Source: CAWAPD01 sp963783865 (GTDB taxonomy: Bacteria > Actinomycetota > Thermoleophilia > UBA2241). Taken from it: a stretch of DNA of 64,000 nucleotides. Location: positions 1-64,000 of the forward strand of contig CAWAPD010000001.1 in the NCBI GenBank assembly GCA_963783865.1, given 5' to 3'. How positions within the stretch are numbered: the first letter of the stretch is position 1; every line of letters starts with the position of its first letter. A program made the translations under genes and the position numbers. This document shows, piece after piece, positions 18,717 to 27,035 of this stretch. The notes beneath the pieces are model-generated. The model made no database searches. It was not told the origin of the DNA and saw nothing but the letters and a program-made list of their open reading frames with translations.

Positions 18717-19157
18717 CTACTCCTTGATCTCGAGCGTCTCGGGGTGCTGCGCCTCGTGCGGGTGCTCGGGGCCGGCGTAGACCTTGAGCTTGCGCAGCTG
18801 GGCGGCGCCGAGCTTGTTGTGCGGCAGCATGCCCTTGACGGCGCGGCGCACGACCTCGGCCGGCCGGCGCTCGAGCAGGTTGCGCAGGGACTCGCCCTTG
18901 ATGCCGCCCGGGTAACCCGAGTGGCGCCAGTACATCTTCTGGTCGAGCTTCTGGCCGGTGACGACGATCTTCTCGGCGTTGATCACGACCACGAAGTCGC
19001 CGGTGTCGATGTTGGGCGTGTAGATCGGCTTGCGCTTGCCGCGCAGCGTGTCGGCCAGGACGGTGGAGAGGCGACCGAGCGTGTGGCCCGTCGCGTCGAC
19101 GACGTACCACTTCTTCTCGATCTCTTTGGGTTTGGCGACGTAGGTCTTCAAGCTCAC
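18717..19157 (-). CDS. rplM: 50S ribosomal protein L13 (uL13)
   Basis: 146 residues with WYVVDATGHTLGRLST, GDFVVVINAEKI, HSGYPGGIK and MLPHNKLG, all standard L13 motifs. ATG at 19155-19157; first gene of the rplM-rpsI operon. Upstream is a 94-base gap containing its promoter region. Confidence 0.98.
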   Translation of the reverse strand: MSLKTYVAKPKEIEKKWYVVDATGHTLGRLSTVLADTLRGKRKPIYTPNIDTGDFVVVINAEKIVVTGQKLDQKMYWRHSGYPGGIKGESLRNLLERRPAEVVRRAVKGMLPHNKLGAAQLRKLKVYAGPEHPHEAQHPETLEIKE

Positions 19158-19251
19158 TCCCAGAAAGCGCGAAGGGAAATGATAAGCGTACGAGAGGGGC
19201 TTTGCAAGAAACCGGTGGTCGGCGCCCCGCTCAGGGGCGGCTCGGCGCCGG

Positions 19252-20073
19252 TCAGTGCCGGCGCCCGACGCGCCGCAGCTCGACCGCGTCGCCGGGCTCG
19301 AGGCCCATCACGACCTCGGCCGAGCCGGTGTTCACGGCCAGCGCCACCTGCCCGTAGCTGTCGACCAGGACCATGATGTCGCTGGGCCGGACCTCGGTGA
19401 ACGCCCGCGCCAGCCGCGCCAGATAGCGTTCGCCGCGGCAGACCACCTCGATCGTCACGCCCAGGTCGGCGGCCTCGAGCTGGGCCGCGTCGAGGTTGAG
19501 GGCGACGTTGCCGAAGCGGTCGATGAGGACGGCGGCCGCGCGCACCCCGTGGTCGGTGATCGTCGCCTCGGGGATGTCCAGGCGCACCAGCGTCGTCGGG
19601 TCGAGGCCATCGCCGGTCTCGTCGAACGGCATGCCGGTCGCCAGCCGGGCCGCCACCGGCGCGAAGATGTCGCGCCCGTGGAAGGTCGCCGACAGGGGCT
19701 GCAGGAAGAGCTCGGCGCGGGTGAGCTCGCGTGCCTCGGCGATGCCGCCGTCGGCCTCGGCCGCCGGCACGAGCAGGCCGTTGTCGGGGCCGACGAAGAG
19801 GCGGTCGCCCCCGCTTCGCAGGGCGACCGCCCGCCGCGGCCCCCCGACGCCCGGGTCGACCACGGCCAGGTGCACGGCGCGGTCGGGCATGTAGCGCATC
19901 GTGTTGCGCAGCACGAAGGCGGCGCCGAGCACGTCTTGGCGGACGAGCCCGTGGGTGACGTCGATGACCGCGACATGGGGCGCCAGGCGAGCGATCACGC
20001 CACGGCAGACGCCGGCGAAGTCGTCCTCGTGGCCGTAGTCGCTGAGAAAGCAGATCGTGCGTGTGCCGGTCAT
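19252..20073 (-). CDS. S-adenosyl-L-methionine hydrolase (adenosine-forming), DUF62/SAM-hydroxide adenosyltransferase family
   Basis: 273 residues matching the family related to fluorinase and chlorinase: FLSDYGHEDDFAGVCRGVI with the N-terminal aspartate that binds ribose, HLAVVDPGVGGPRR, VGPDNGLL, FHGRDIFAPVAA and LIDRFGNVALN. Family members split SAM into adenosine and methionine with water as nucleophile. The longer halide-binding loop of fluorinases is not evident. Stands alone between rplM and cspA. Confidence 0.85.
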   Translation of the reverse strand: MTGTRTICFLSDYGHEDDFAGVCRGVIARLAPHVAVIDVTHGLVRQDVLGAAFVLRNTMRYMPDRAVHLAVVDPGVGGPRRAVALRSGGDRLFVGPDNGLLVPAAEADGGIAEARELTRAELFLQPLSATFHGRDIFAPVAARLATGMPFDETGDGLDPTTLVRLDIPEATITDHGVRAAAVLIDRFGNVALNLDAAQLEAADLGVTIEVVCRGERYLARLARAFTEVRPSDIMVLVDSYGQVALAVNTGSAEVVMGLEPGDAVELRRVGRRH

Positions 20074-20091
20074 GGCGTGACGATACTACGA

Positions 20092-20129
20092 CGACGGGGC
20101 GGGGCGCCGTTCGGCGCCCCGCCCCGTCG
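20092..20129 (-). terminator. terminator of cspA
   Basis: A perfect 17-bp stem (20092-20108 with 20113-20129) closed by GTTC, directly after cspA and before the SAM hydrolase start; no U-tract. Confidence 0.75.
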
Positions 20130-20146
20130 CGTGCGTTCCCGAAGGG

Positions 20147-20344
20147 TCAGACAGGCCGAACGTTGACCGCCTGCGGGCCCTTGCGGCCCTCGGTCACCTC
20201 GAACTCTACCTGCTGCTCCTCGTTCAGGGTCCCGACGCCGGGAGCGAGCTCATTGACGTGCACGAACACGTCGTTGCCCTCTGCCTGCTCGATGAAGCCG
20301 TAGCCCTTCTGTGCGTTGAACCACTTCACTTTACCTTGAGCCAA
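20147..20344 (-). CDS. cspA: cold-shock domain protein
   Basis: 65 residues. GKVKWFNAQKGYGFIE is RNP1 and DVFVHVNEL is RNP2, the two nucleic-acid-binding motifs of the CspA fold; such proteins act as RNA chaperones. Full length for the family. A 9-bp inverted repeat at 20415-20448 lies 71-104 bases upstream and may be part of a long structured 5' leader, as in other csp genes. Confidence 0.95.
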   Translation of the reverse strand: MAQGKVKWFNAQKGYGFIEQAEGNDVFVHVNELAPGVGTLNEEQQVEFEVTEGRKGPQAVNVRPV

Positions 20345-20414
20345 CGTAGCTCCTCAGGTCACGAGCGTTTCGCGACGACTGACAGAAGCCACGATGAGCG
20401 CCCATTTACAGTGA

Positions 20415-20448
20415 CCCGCACGTTGCAGCTTGCGCCACGACGTGCGGG
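20415..20448 (-). promoter_or_regulatory. inverted repeat in the cspA upstream region
   Basis: CCCGCACGT (20415-20423) pairs with ACGTGCGGG (20440-20448), 16-base loop. It could be a 5' leader structure of cspA. No convincing promoter could be fixed nearby. Confidence 0.35.
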
Positions 20449-20476
20449 CCCACGGCTATACTCTGCCATTTGGAGC

Positions 20477-20498
20477 AAAAAAGAAACCCCAGGCGGGG
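20477..20498 (-). terminator. short U-tract terminator after hemD
   Basis: Read on the minus strand, CCCC-GCCT-GGGG (20487-20498) is followed by TTTCTTTTTT. The stem is short (four GC pairs plus G-U pairs), but this is the one classical U-tract terminator found at a gene end in the window. Confidence 0.5.
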
Positions 20499-20542
20499 CC
20501 GCAGGCTCGGCAGCCGCGTTCACGGCAGTGCGCCAGGGGTCT

Positions 20543-21397
20543 CTAGCAGTCGGCGGCGGGGCTGCCCACGCCACGGGCGACGGCGTCCTCGACGATGGCG
20601 GCGGCCAGGCCGGAGGCCGTGTAGGCCGCCGCCTCGACCGCCGGCTCGAGGCCGTGCTCGCGGAGCGTCTCGCTGGTGACCGGTCCGATCGAAGCGAGTC
20701 GCACGCCGGCGAGACGCTCCGCCAGCCCGGCCTCGCCCAGCAGCGCCACGAAGTGCTTCACCGTCGAGCTCGAGGTGAAGGTGACGTAGTCGGCCGCCTC
20801 GATCGTCGCCGCGGGCACCGGCAGCTCGCGAGCGCCGCGCGTCTCGTAGACAGTGACGACATCCACGTGGGCGCCGCGCTCGCGCAGCGTGTCGGGCAGC
20901 ACGGCCCGCGCCTCGCGCGCGCGGGGGATGAGGATGCGCTTGCCGGCGAGCTTCTCGATGCGGGCCTCTACTACGGCGAGCACGCCTTCGGCGACGTACT
21001 CGTCGGGGACGAGGCTGATGGCGACGCCGTGCTCCTCGAGTGCCGCGGCGGTGGCAGGTCCGATGGCGACGACCTCTGGCTGCGCGACGCCGGGCGCCGC
21101 CACGCCACACTCGGCGCAGCGGTCGAAGAAGACCTCGACCCCGTTGGCGCTGGTGAAGATGACGACGTCGTACGAGCCGAGGCCGGCGATCGCCGCGCGC
21201 AGCTCGTCGCCGAGCGGCGCGGGCACGATCTCGATGGCCGGCGCCGCGATGACCTCGGCGCCGGCGGCGGTCAGCAGGTCGACGAGTCCGGCCGACTGGG
21301 CGGCGGGCCGCGTGACGACGACGGTGCGGCCGGCAAGAGGGCGGGCGGCGGAGCCGCCCGCCTCGGTCGCGCCGGCCGCGCCCTCAGGCCGAGGCAC
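20543..21397 (-). CDS. hemD: uroporphyrinogen-III synthase
   Basis: 284 residues in the two-domain HemD fold. RTVVVTRPAAQSAGL, DVVIFTSANGVEVFF, AIGPATAAALEEHG, YVTFTSSSTVKHF and LASIGPVTSETLREHG are conserved segments. It closes the D ring of hydroxymethylbilane to give uroporphyrinogen III, the branch point to haem and cobalamins. GTG at 21395-21397 overlaps the end of hemC by 14 bases. No fused SUMT domain. Confidence 0.9.
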   Translation of the reverse strand: MPRPEGAAGATEAGGSAARPLAGRTVVVTRPAAQSAGLVDLLTAAGAEVIAAPAIEIVPAPLGDELRAAIAGLGSYDVVIFTSANGVEVFFDRCAECGVAAPGVAQPEVVAIGPATAAALEEHGVAISLVPDEYVAEGVLAVVEARIEKLAGKRILIPRAREARAVLPDTLRERGAHVDVVTVYETRGARELPVPAATIEAADYVTFTSSSTVKHFVALLGEAGLAERLAGVRLASIGPVTSETLREHGLEPAVEAAAYTASGLAAAIVEDAVARGVGSPAADC

Positions 21398-22373
21398 GAC
21401 GCACCTCGGCGAGGATGCGGTCGGCGCCGGCGGCGATCAGGCGCCCGGCGAGGGACTCGCCGAGCGCCTCCGGCGCCGCCGGCGCCCCCTCGGCGCTCTC
21501 GCGCACGCTGTCGCGGCCGTCGATCGAGCCGACGAACGCGGTCAGCGCCAGCCGCTCCCCGTCCTCGCCGCAGTCGGCGCAGAGGCCGTAGGCGGCGACC
21601 GGCACCTGGCAGCCGCCCTCGAGCCGGGCCATCAGGGCGCGCTCGGCGCGCACGGCGACGGCAGTCGAGGCGTGGTCGAGGGCGGCGACGAGCGGGGCCA
21701 CCCGCTCGTCGCCGCCCCTGATCTCGATCGCCAGCGCGCCCTGCCCGACGGCCGGCAGCATCTCCTCGAAGCCGAAGACGAACGACACGGCGTCGTCGCG
21801 CTCGAGCCGCTTGAGGCCGGCCAGCGCCAGCACGGTGCCGTCGAGGTCCTGCTCGTCGATCTTGCGCAGCCGCGTCTCGACGTTGCCGCGCAGGTCGACC
21901 AGCTCGAGGTCGGGCCGCGCGGCCAGCATCTGCGAGCGGCGCCGCAGGCTGGAGCTGCCGACCACGGCGCCCCGGCGCAGGTCGGCCAGCCGGGTGACGC
22001 CGGCGCCGCGTCCCGCGCGCGCCTCGGGAGTGAGCCCGATCACGCGGCCGACGAACGCGTCGCGCACGTCCTCGCGCTCGGTGAAGGCGCCGATCGTCAG
22101 GCCGTCGGGCAGCGCCGTCGGCATGTCCTTGGCGGAGTGCACGGCCAGGTCGATGCGGCCCTCGAGCAGCGCCGTCTCGAGCTCCTTGACGAACAGGCCC
22201 TTGTCGCCGATCTTGGCCAGCGGCACGTCGAGCGTCTTGTCGCCGGTCGTCGCGATCTCCTCGACGGCGATCTCGAGGCCCGGGTGCAGCTCGAGCAGTC
22301 GCTCGCGGACCCAGTTGGACTGCCACAGCGCAAGCTGGCTGCGTCGCGACCCCAGGACGAGGCGCTCGCTCAC
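21384..22373 (-). CDS. hemC: hydroxymethylbilane synthase (porphobilinogen deaminase)
   Basis: 329 residues. LGSRRSQLALWQSN, IGDKGLFVKELE, AVHSAKDMPTALPDG and VGSSSLRRRSQ are the substrate- and cofactor-binding motifs; GGCQVPVAAY carries the cysteine (near residue 242) that holds the dipyrromethane cofactor. The C-terminal domain includes an extra CADCGEDGE segment. Starts at GTG 22371-22373, four bases after the hemA stop (after frame correction). Confidence 0.95.
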   Translation of the reverse strand: MSERLVLGSRRSQLALWQSNWVRERLLELHPGLEIAVEEIATTGDKTLDVPLAKIGDKGLFVKELETALLEGRIDLAVHSAKDMPTALPDGLTIGAFTEREDVRDAFVGRVIGLTPEARAGRGAGVTRLADLRRGAVVGSSSLRRRSQMLAARPDLELVDLRGNVETRLRKIDEQDLDGTVLALAGLKRLERDDAVSFVFGFEEMLPAVGQGALAIEIRGGDERVAPLVAALDHASTAVAVRAERALMARLEGGCQVPVAAYGLCADCGEDGERLALTAFVGSIDGRDSVRESAEGAPAAPEALGESLAGRLIAAGADRILAEVRRASA

Positions 22374-22377
22374 GCGC

Positions 22378-23824
22378 TCACCCGGCCTTGCGGGTGCGGC
22401 CGGTGACGTCGGGGACCTCGTCGCCCAGGCTGCAGGGGTCGCAGCCGTCCGTCGCCGCGGCGGCGTTCGCGGCGGCGTCCGGGGCGGCGTCGGGCGTGGG
22501 GGCGGCGTCGGGCGGCGGGGGCGGCCGCTGCCGCCCCCGCGCCCGCCGCCGCCCCGTCCAACCCGTCGAGCCCGAACAGCTGTCGCAGCGCGTCCACGTA
22601 GACGTAGCTGTCGCGCTCGCCGGCGAGCTCCTTCATGCGCACGGTCGGCATGTGAAGGATCTTGTTGACGATCGAGGTGGTGAGCAGCTCGACCTGCTCG
22701 CGCTGGTGCGGCGTGAGGTCGTCGAGGCGGGCACCGAGGCGCTGCAGCTCGCCCTCGCGGATGCCGTCGACGGCGCTGCGCAGCAGGGCGATCGTCGGCA
22801 CGACCTCGAGGCCGGCCAGCCACTCGTCCATCTTGGCGAGCTCCTCGGCGACGATCCGCTCGGCGTGCTCCGCCTCGCGCTCGCGCTCTGCCCGGTTGCG
22901 CTCGACGACGCCCTTCAGGTCGTCGATGTCGTAGAGGAAGACGTCGTTCACACGCTCGATCTCGGGGTCGAGGTCGCGCGGCACGGCGATGTCGATCATG
23001 AACACGGGGCCGTGGCGGCGCCGGTGCAGGGCCGCGGCCACGCGCGCGCGGTCGAGCACGTAGCCCGGCGACGAGGTCGACGAGATCACGATGTCGGCCT
23101 CGCGCAGGTGCTCGTCGAGGGCGTCGAACGCGACGGCCGCGCCGCCGCACTGGGCGGCCAGCTGCTCGGCCGCGGCCAGCGTGCGGTTGGCGACCAGGAT
23201 GCGGCTCGCGCCGTGGGCGCGCAGGTGGCGGGCGGTGAGCTCGCTGGTCTCGCCGGCGCCGATCACCAGCACCGTGCGGTCGTCGAGCTTGCCCAGCACC
23301 TGGCGCGCGAGCTCCACGGCGGCCGAGCTGACCGACACCGGCCGCTCGCCGATCGAGGTCTCGCTGCGCACCCGCTTGCCGACCTCGAGCGCGTGGCGGA
23401 AGAGCTTGTTGAACACGGTGCTCGTGCAGCCCGAGCCGCAGGCGTTCTGGTAGGCGTCCTTGATCTGGGCCAGGATCTGGGCCTCGCCGACGACCATCGA
23501 ATCGAGGCTCGCCGACACGCGGAACAGGTGGGCGATGGCGGCGTCGCCCGAGAAGCTGTAGACGGAGGGCCGCAGCTCGGCGACGGTCGTGTCGGCGAGC
23601 CCGGCCAGCTCGGTCAGCGCGAGCTGCTCGGCGGCCAGCGTGTCGTCGGCGAACAGGTAGAGCTCGGCCCGGTTGCAGGTCGACAGGGCGAGAGCCTCGG
23701 CGACCGAGTCCTGCTCGAGGAGGCGGTGCGCGAAGCTCGCCGCCTCCTCCTCGCCCAGCGCCAGCCGGTCGCGCAGCTCCAGCGGCGCCGTCTTGTGCGA
23801 GACCCCTACGACGACCAGGTGCAC
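22378..23824 (-). CDS. hemA: glutamyl-tRNA reductase with Cys-containing tail, one frameshift near the end
   Basis: First committed enzyme of the C5 route to tetrapyrroles, reducing glutamyl-tRNA to glutamate semialdehyde. The catalytic cysteine is C50 in LSTCNRAELY, NADPH site VLVIGAGETSELTARH, and VEVVPTIALLRS-like dimerisation helix follows (LEVVPTIALLRSAVDG). After LFGLDG the printed frame runs into arginine-rich nonsense; shifting one base in the C-rich run near 22520-22550 gives a Pro/Ala linker, then GCDPCSLGDEVPDVTGRTRKAG and a TGA at 22378-22380. That tail with a CxxC pair is an unusual extension for GluTR. Confidence 0.93.
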
Positions 23825-23825
23825 G

Positions 23826-24653
23826 TCAGGCCCCGAAGGTGTGGAAGCCGCTCAGGTACGGCACCGCCACGAAGCGGATCAGCACCAGGAACACGAGGCC
23901 GGTGATGGCCAGGTAGGCGGCGCGGCGCCCGCGCCAGCCCGAGGCCAGGCGCGTATAGACGTACACCGCGTAGACGATCCAGGTCGCGATCGCCATCAGC
24001 ACCAGCGGGTCGGACCACCAGTCCGCGACCTTGAACTTCTCGGCCCGGATCACGCCGGCGACGATGCCCATCGACAGGAAGGGCAGGCCGAACATGATCG
24101 CGTGCCCGGTGAGCCGGTCCAGCGTGCGCAGGCTGGGCAGGCGGCCGAGCACGGAGCCGGTCCTGTGGTGCTTGAGCTGGCGCTCCTCGTACAGGTAGAG
24201 GACGGCCGAGCCGCCGGCCACGGCGAAGGCGGCCACCGCCGTGAAGATCACGATCACGTGGATCACGACGATGTCGCTCTTCAGGGCCGGCACGAGGTGG
24301 ACCGGCGCCTCGAACTGGGTCCAGGCGACGGCGAGCAGCACGCAGACGGCCGGCATCACGTAGAGGCCGATGGCCTTGATCTGCGTGCGCCACTCCAGCA
24401 CCAGGTAGACGATCACGACCACCCAGGTGAGCGTGGTCAGCGACTCGTAGGCGCCGACGACCGGCACGTGCCCGGCCTGCACGGCGCGCAGCACCACGGC
24501 CACGGTCTCGAAGCCCCAGCCCACGACGGCGAAGAGCACCCCGGCGCGGTTCTGCGCCTCGCGCTTCGAGAACAGGTAGTACAGGAAGAAGACGAACGCG
24601 GCGGCGTAGAACAGGAAGGCGAGCCAGAAGGCGATGACCTGGACGTGCTCCAC
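23826..24653 (-). CDS. hemX: HemX/CcsA-family membrane protein (cytochrome c assembly)
   Basis: 275 residues with about eight membrane helices. It belongs to the CcsA/CcmC/HemX family: histidines in AVQAGHVPVVGAYES and SDIVVIHVIVIF, and VADWWSDPLVLMAIATW as the tryptophan-rich periplasmic segment. Placed immediately before hemA, like Bacillus HemX, which limits the level of HemA; here it also follows the ccm operon, so a haem-handling part in cytochrome c maturation is equally likely. GTG start at 24651-24653. Confidence 0.8.
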   Translation of the reverse strand: MEHVQVIAFWLAFLFYAAAFVFFLYYLFSKREAQNRAGVLFAVVGWGFETVAVVLRAVQAGHVPVVGAYESLTTLTWVVVIVYLVLEWRTQIKAIGLYVMPAVCVLLAVAWTQFEAPVHLVPALKSDIVVIHVIVIFTAVAAFAVAGGSAVLYLYEERQLKHHRTGSVLGRLPSLRTLDRLTGHAIMFGLPFLSMGIVAGVIRAEKFKVADWWSDPLVLMAIATWIVYAVYVYTRLASGWRGRRAAYLAITGLVFLVLIRFVAVPYLSGFHTFGA

Positions 24654-24685
24654 CCCGCGGGGCCCCCTTGCGTGTGCTCGTGGGG

Positions 24686-24729
24686 GCGCGAGGCGGCGGC
24701 GCGGCTACTGCCGCGCCGCCGCCTCGCGC
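24686..24729 (-). terminator. 19-bp hairpin with the ccmD stop codon in its loop
   Basis: 24686-24704 pairs perfectly with 24711-24729; the six-base loop holds the TAG of ccmD. One arm encodes the last residues of CcmD. It lies between the ccm genes and hemX and could partly terminate or process the transcript. Confidence 0.7.
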
Positions 24730-24872
24730 CGCTCCATCTCTTCGGACAGCAGCCGCGCCTCGCGCGCGAGGCCGGCCATGCGCCGCGCCTGCCAGACCGC
24801 GTAGGCGATCAGGGCGGCGAGGATGACCGCGTAGGCGGTCATGACGTAGCGGGCGACTTCTTCAGCGGACAT
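24705..24872 (-). CDS. ccmD: CcmD-like small membrane protein
   Basis: 55 residues: one membrane helix (MTAYAVILAALIAYAVW) followed by a charged, probably helical cytoplasmic tail rich in Arg and Glu. Size, topology and position directly after ccmC fit CcmD, which stabilises the CcmABC haem-handling complex and helps release holo-CcmE. ATG at 24870-24872, three bases after the ccmC stop. Confidence 0.75.
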   Translation of the reverse strand: MSAEEVARYVMTAYAVILAALIAYAVWQARRMAGLAREARLLSEEMERREAAARQ

Positions 24873-24875
24873 TCC

Positions 24876-25613
24876 TCAACTCCCGAGACGAGCCTTGACG
24901 GCTTCGAGGTCCTCTTTGGCGGCCTCGATCGCCACGCCCTGGCGAAGGAAGGCCACGAACAGCAGCGCCATGCCGAGCATGCTGATCCCGAACGGGATGG
25001 CGACGTTGGCGCCCATGGTATTGACGACCGGGTGCAGCTGGGCGTTGACCGGCACCAGCCGGGTCGAGAAGTACGTGATCGGCACGTCGATGAAGGCGAT
25101 GATCGCGAACACGGCGGCGTAGGTGGCGCGGCGCGACTCGTCCTCGACGGTGGCGCGCAGCACGAAGTAGCCGGCGTAGAGCAGGCAGGCGATCAGGTAG
25201 GTGGTGAGGCGCGGCTCCCAGTTCCACCAGGTGTTCCAGGCCAGCCGGCCCCAGATCATGCCGGTGGCCATCACGAGCACGCTGAACAGCAGGCCGAGAC
25301 GCACGCCGACCACGCCGTAGCGGTCGTACTTCGCGTCGGGGTGGCGCAGGTACAGGACGGCGGCGACGAAGGCGACCCCGAACCCGTACAGCGCGGCGCT
25401 GGCGACCGGCACGTGGTAGTAGAAGATCTTCTGCGCGAAGCCGCCCATCGAGGTCGCCGTCGGCGCGTACCAGAAGGCGAGCAGCAGGCCGGTGATCAGC
25501 AGGACGCCGGCGTAGATGTAGAACGCCGGCACGCTCCAGAGGCGCGCGGCCCCGCCTGCGGCCGGCCGCGCGCCCTCGCGCGTGTCGGCCGGCGCGGTGA
25601 CGATGTCACTCAT
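24876..25613 (-). CDS. ccmC: cytochrome c maturation haem-handling protein CcmC
   Basis: 245 residues, six helices. The tryptophan-rich WNTWWNWEPRLTTY motif binds haem, flanked by the histidines IFYYHVPVAS and AQLHPVVNTMG. CcmC loads haem onto CcmE in System I. ATGA overlap with the end of ccmB. Confidence 0.92.
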   Translation of the reverse strand: MSDIVTAPADTREGARPAAGGAARLWSVPAFYIYAGVLLITGLLLAFWYAPTATSMGGFAQKIFYYHVPVASAALYGFGVAFVAAVLYLRHPDAKYDRYGVVGVRLGLLFSVLVMATGMIWGRLAWNTWWNWEPRLTTYLIACLLYAGYFVLRATVEDESRRATYAAVFAIIAFIDVPITYFSTRLVPVNAQLHPVVNTMGANVAIPFGISMLGMALLFVAFLRQGVAIEAAKEDLEAVKARLGS

Positions 25614-26293
25614 GCTTCTCCGATCGCGAAGTCGTAGGTCCCCCAGGCTGCGACAAGGAACACGGCATCATACCCCGCCATGAACAGCAGGCGCGTGCCC
25701 GTCGAGCCGGCGGTGGCGGTGTTGGCGAAGATCGCCGTGGTCGCCGAGGTGGCGGCCACGAGCAGCGGCACGATCAGCGGCAGGAAGACGATCGGCAGCA
25801 GCAGGTCGCGGGCGCGAGTGTTCATCGAGATCGTCGCCAGCAGGGTGCCGAGCGTGCAGATGCCGATGTCGGCGAACAGCAGCACGGCCAGGAACCAGCC
25901 GAGGTCGGCGTAGTAGCCCTTCGACACGAAGAACAGCGTGAACACCGGCACCGTGAGCGCCTGCACGACGAGCAGGAAGATGAGGTTGCCGAGCATCTTG
26001 GCGAAGAAGATCGTCACCCGGTCGACGGGGCACAGCAGCAGGCCCTCGAGGCAGCCCTCGTCCTTCTCGTGCACGAACGAGCGGTTCAGCCCCAGCAGCG
26101 ACGAGAAGATGAAGACGACCCACAGCATGCCGCCGGTGAAGTAGGTGAGGTCGACGCTGCCGTGGGCGGTGAACGCGTAGTGGAAGACGATCATCGCCAG
26201 CACGGCGAACAGGAACATCGAGACCAGCATCTCCTTGGTCCGCAGCTCCGAGACCAGGTCCTTGCGCAACAGCGCCCGCAGCTGGCGGCCCAC
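25610..26293 (-). CDS. ccmB: cytochrome c maturation ABC permease CcmB
   Basis: 227 residues, six helices, with FSSLLGLNRSFVHEKDEGCLEGLLLCP as the conserved cytoplasmic segment of CcmB. Forms the membrane part of the CcmAB ATPase that frees holo-CcmE from CcmC. One base from ccmA. Confidence 0.92.
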   Translation of the reverse strand: MGRQLRALLRKDLVSELRTKEMLVSMFLFAVLAMIVFHYAFTAHGSVDLTYFTGGMLWVVFIFSSLLGLNRSFVHEKDEGCLEGLLLCPVDRVTIFFAKMLGNLIFLLVVQALTVPVFTLFFVSKGYYADLGWFLAVLLFADIGICTLGTLLATISMNTRARDLLLPIVFLPLIVPLLVAATSATTAIFANTATAGSTGTRLLFMAGYDAVFLVAAWGTYDFAIGEA

Positions 26294-26294
26294 C

Positions 26295-27035
26295 TCAGAC
26301 CCCCTCGTGGACGTGCTCGCGGTAGACCGAGGTGAAGGCGCTCGCGTCGACGCGGCCGCGCTGGTGGAACACCACGCGGCCGCCGTCGAGGATCGCGACC
26401 TGGCTGGCCAGCTCGAGCCCCTTCTGGATGTGGTGGGTGACCATGAGGAAGGTGTGCTCGGCGCGGATCTCGGCCAGCAGGCCGTCGAGGATGTCGACGG
26501 CGTGGGGGTCGAGGCCCGAGTGGGGCTCGTCGAGCAGCAGCACCCGCGGCTCGTGGAGCAGCGCCCGGGCGATGGCCAGGCGCTGCAGCATGCCCTTGGA
26601 GAAGGTGCGCACCAGGTCGTAGCGGCGGTGCGAGAGCTCGACCCGCTCGAGCAGGTCGAGGATGCGGCGCTCGGGCTGCTCGATGCGGTACATGTCGGCG
26701 TAGAAGCGCAGGTTCTCGAGCGCCGTCAGGTCGCGGTAGAGCAGCGGGCTGTGCGAGATGAAGCCGATGGCGCCGCGCACCGGCGTGGGGTCGTCGCGCG
26801 GGTCGAGCCCGGCGACCTTCACGGTGCCGCTGGTCGGCGCCAGCAGCGTGGCGACGATCTTCAGCGTCGTGGTCTTGCCGGCGCCGTTGGGACCGAACAG
26901 CGCGAGGAACCCGCCGCGCTCGACGCTGAGCGTCACGTCTCGGAGCACGTCGCGGCGGCCGAACGACTTGGTCAGGCGCTCGACGAGGATCTCGGGGGCG
27001 CTGGCGGTCGGGGGGGCGCCGGCGGGGTCGCTCAC
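26295..27035 (-). CDS. ccmA: cytochrome c maturation ATPase CcmA
   Basis: 246 residues. Walker A GPNGAGKTTT, signature FSKGMLQRLAIARAL, Walker B VLLLDEPHSGLD, H-loop VTHH. Order ccmF-ccmA-ccmB-ccmC is that of many System I operons. GTG at 27033-27035 overlaps the ccmF stop. Confidence 0.92.
   Translation of the reverse strand: MSDPAGAPPTASAPEILVERLTKSFGRRDVLRDVTLSVERGGFLALFGPNGAGKTTTLKIVATLLAPTSGTVKVAGLDPRDDPTPVRGAIGFISHSPLLYRDLTALENLRFYADMYRIEQPERRILDLLERVELSHRRYDLVRTFSKGMLQRLAIARALLHEPRVLLLDEPHSGLDPHAVDILDGLLAEIRAEHTFLMVTHHIQKGLELASQVAILDGGRVVFHQRGRVDASAFTSVYREHVHEGV

Noticed and set aside
20455..20465. GGCTATACT as a plus-strand promoter
   Set aside because: No -35 at a workable distance and no plus-strand gene downstream.
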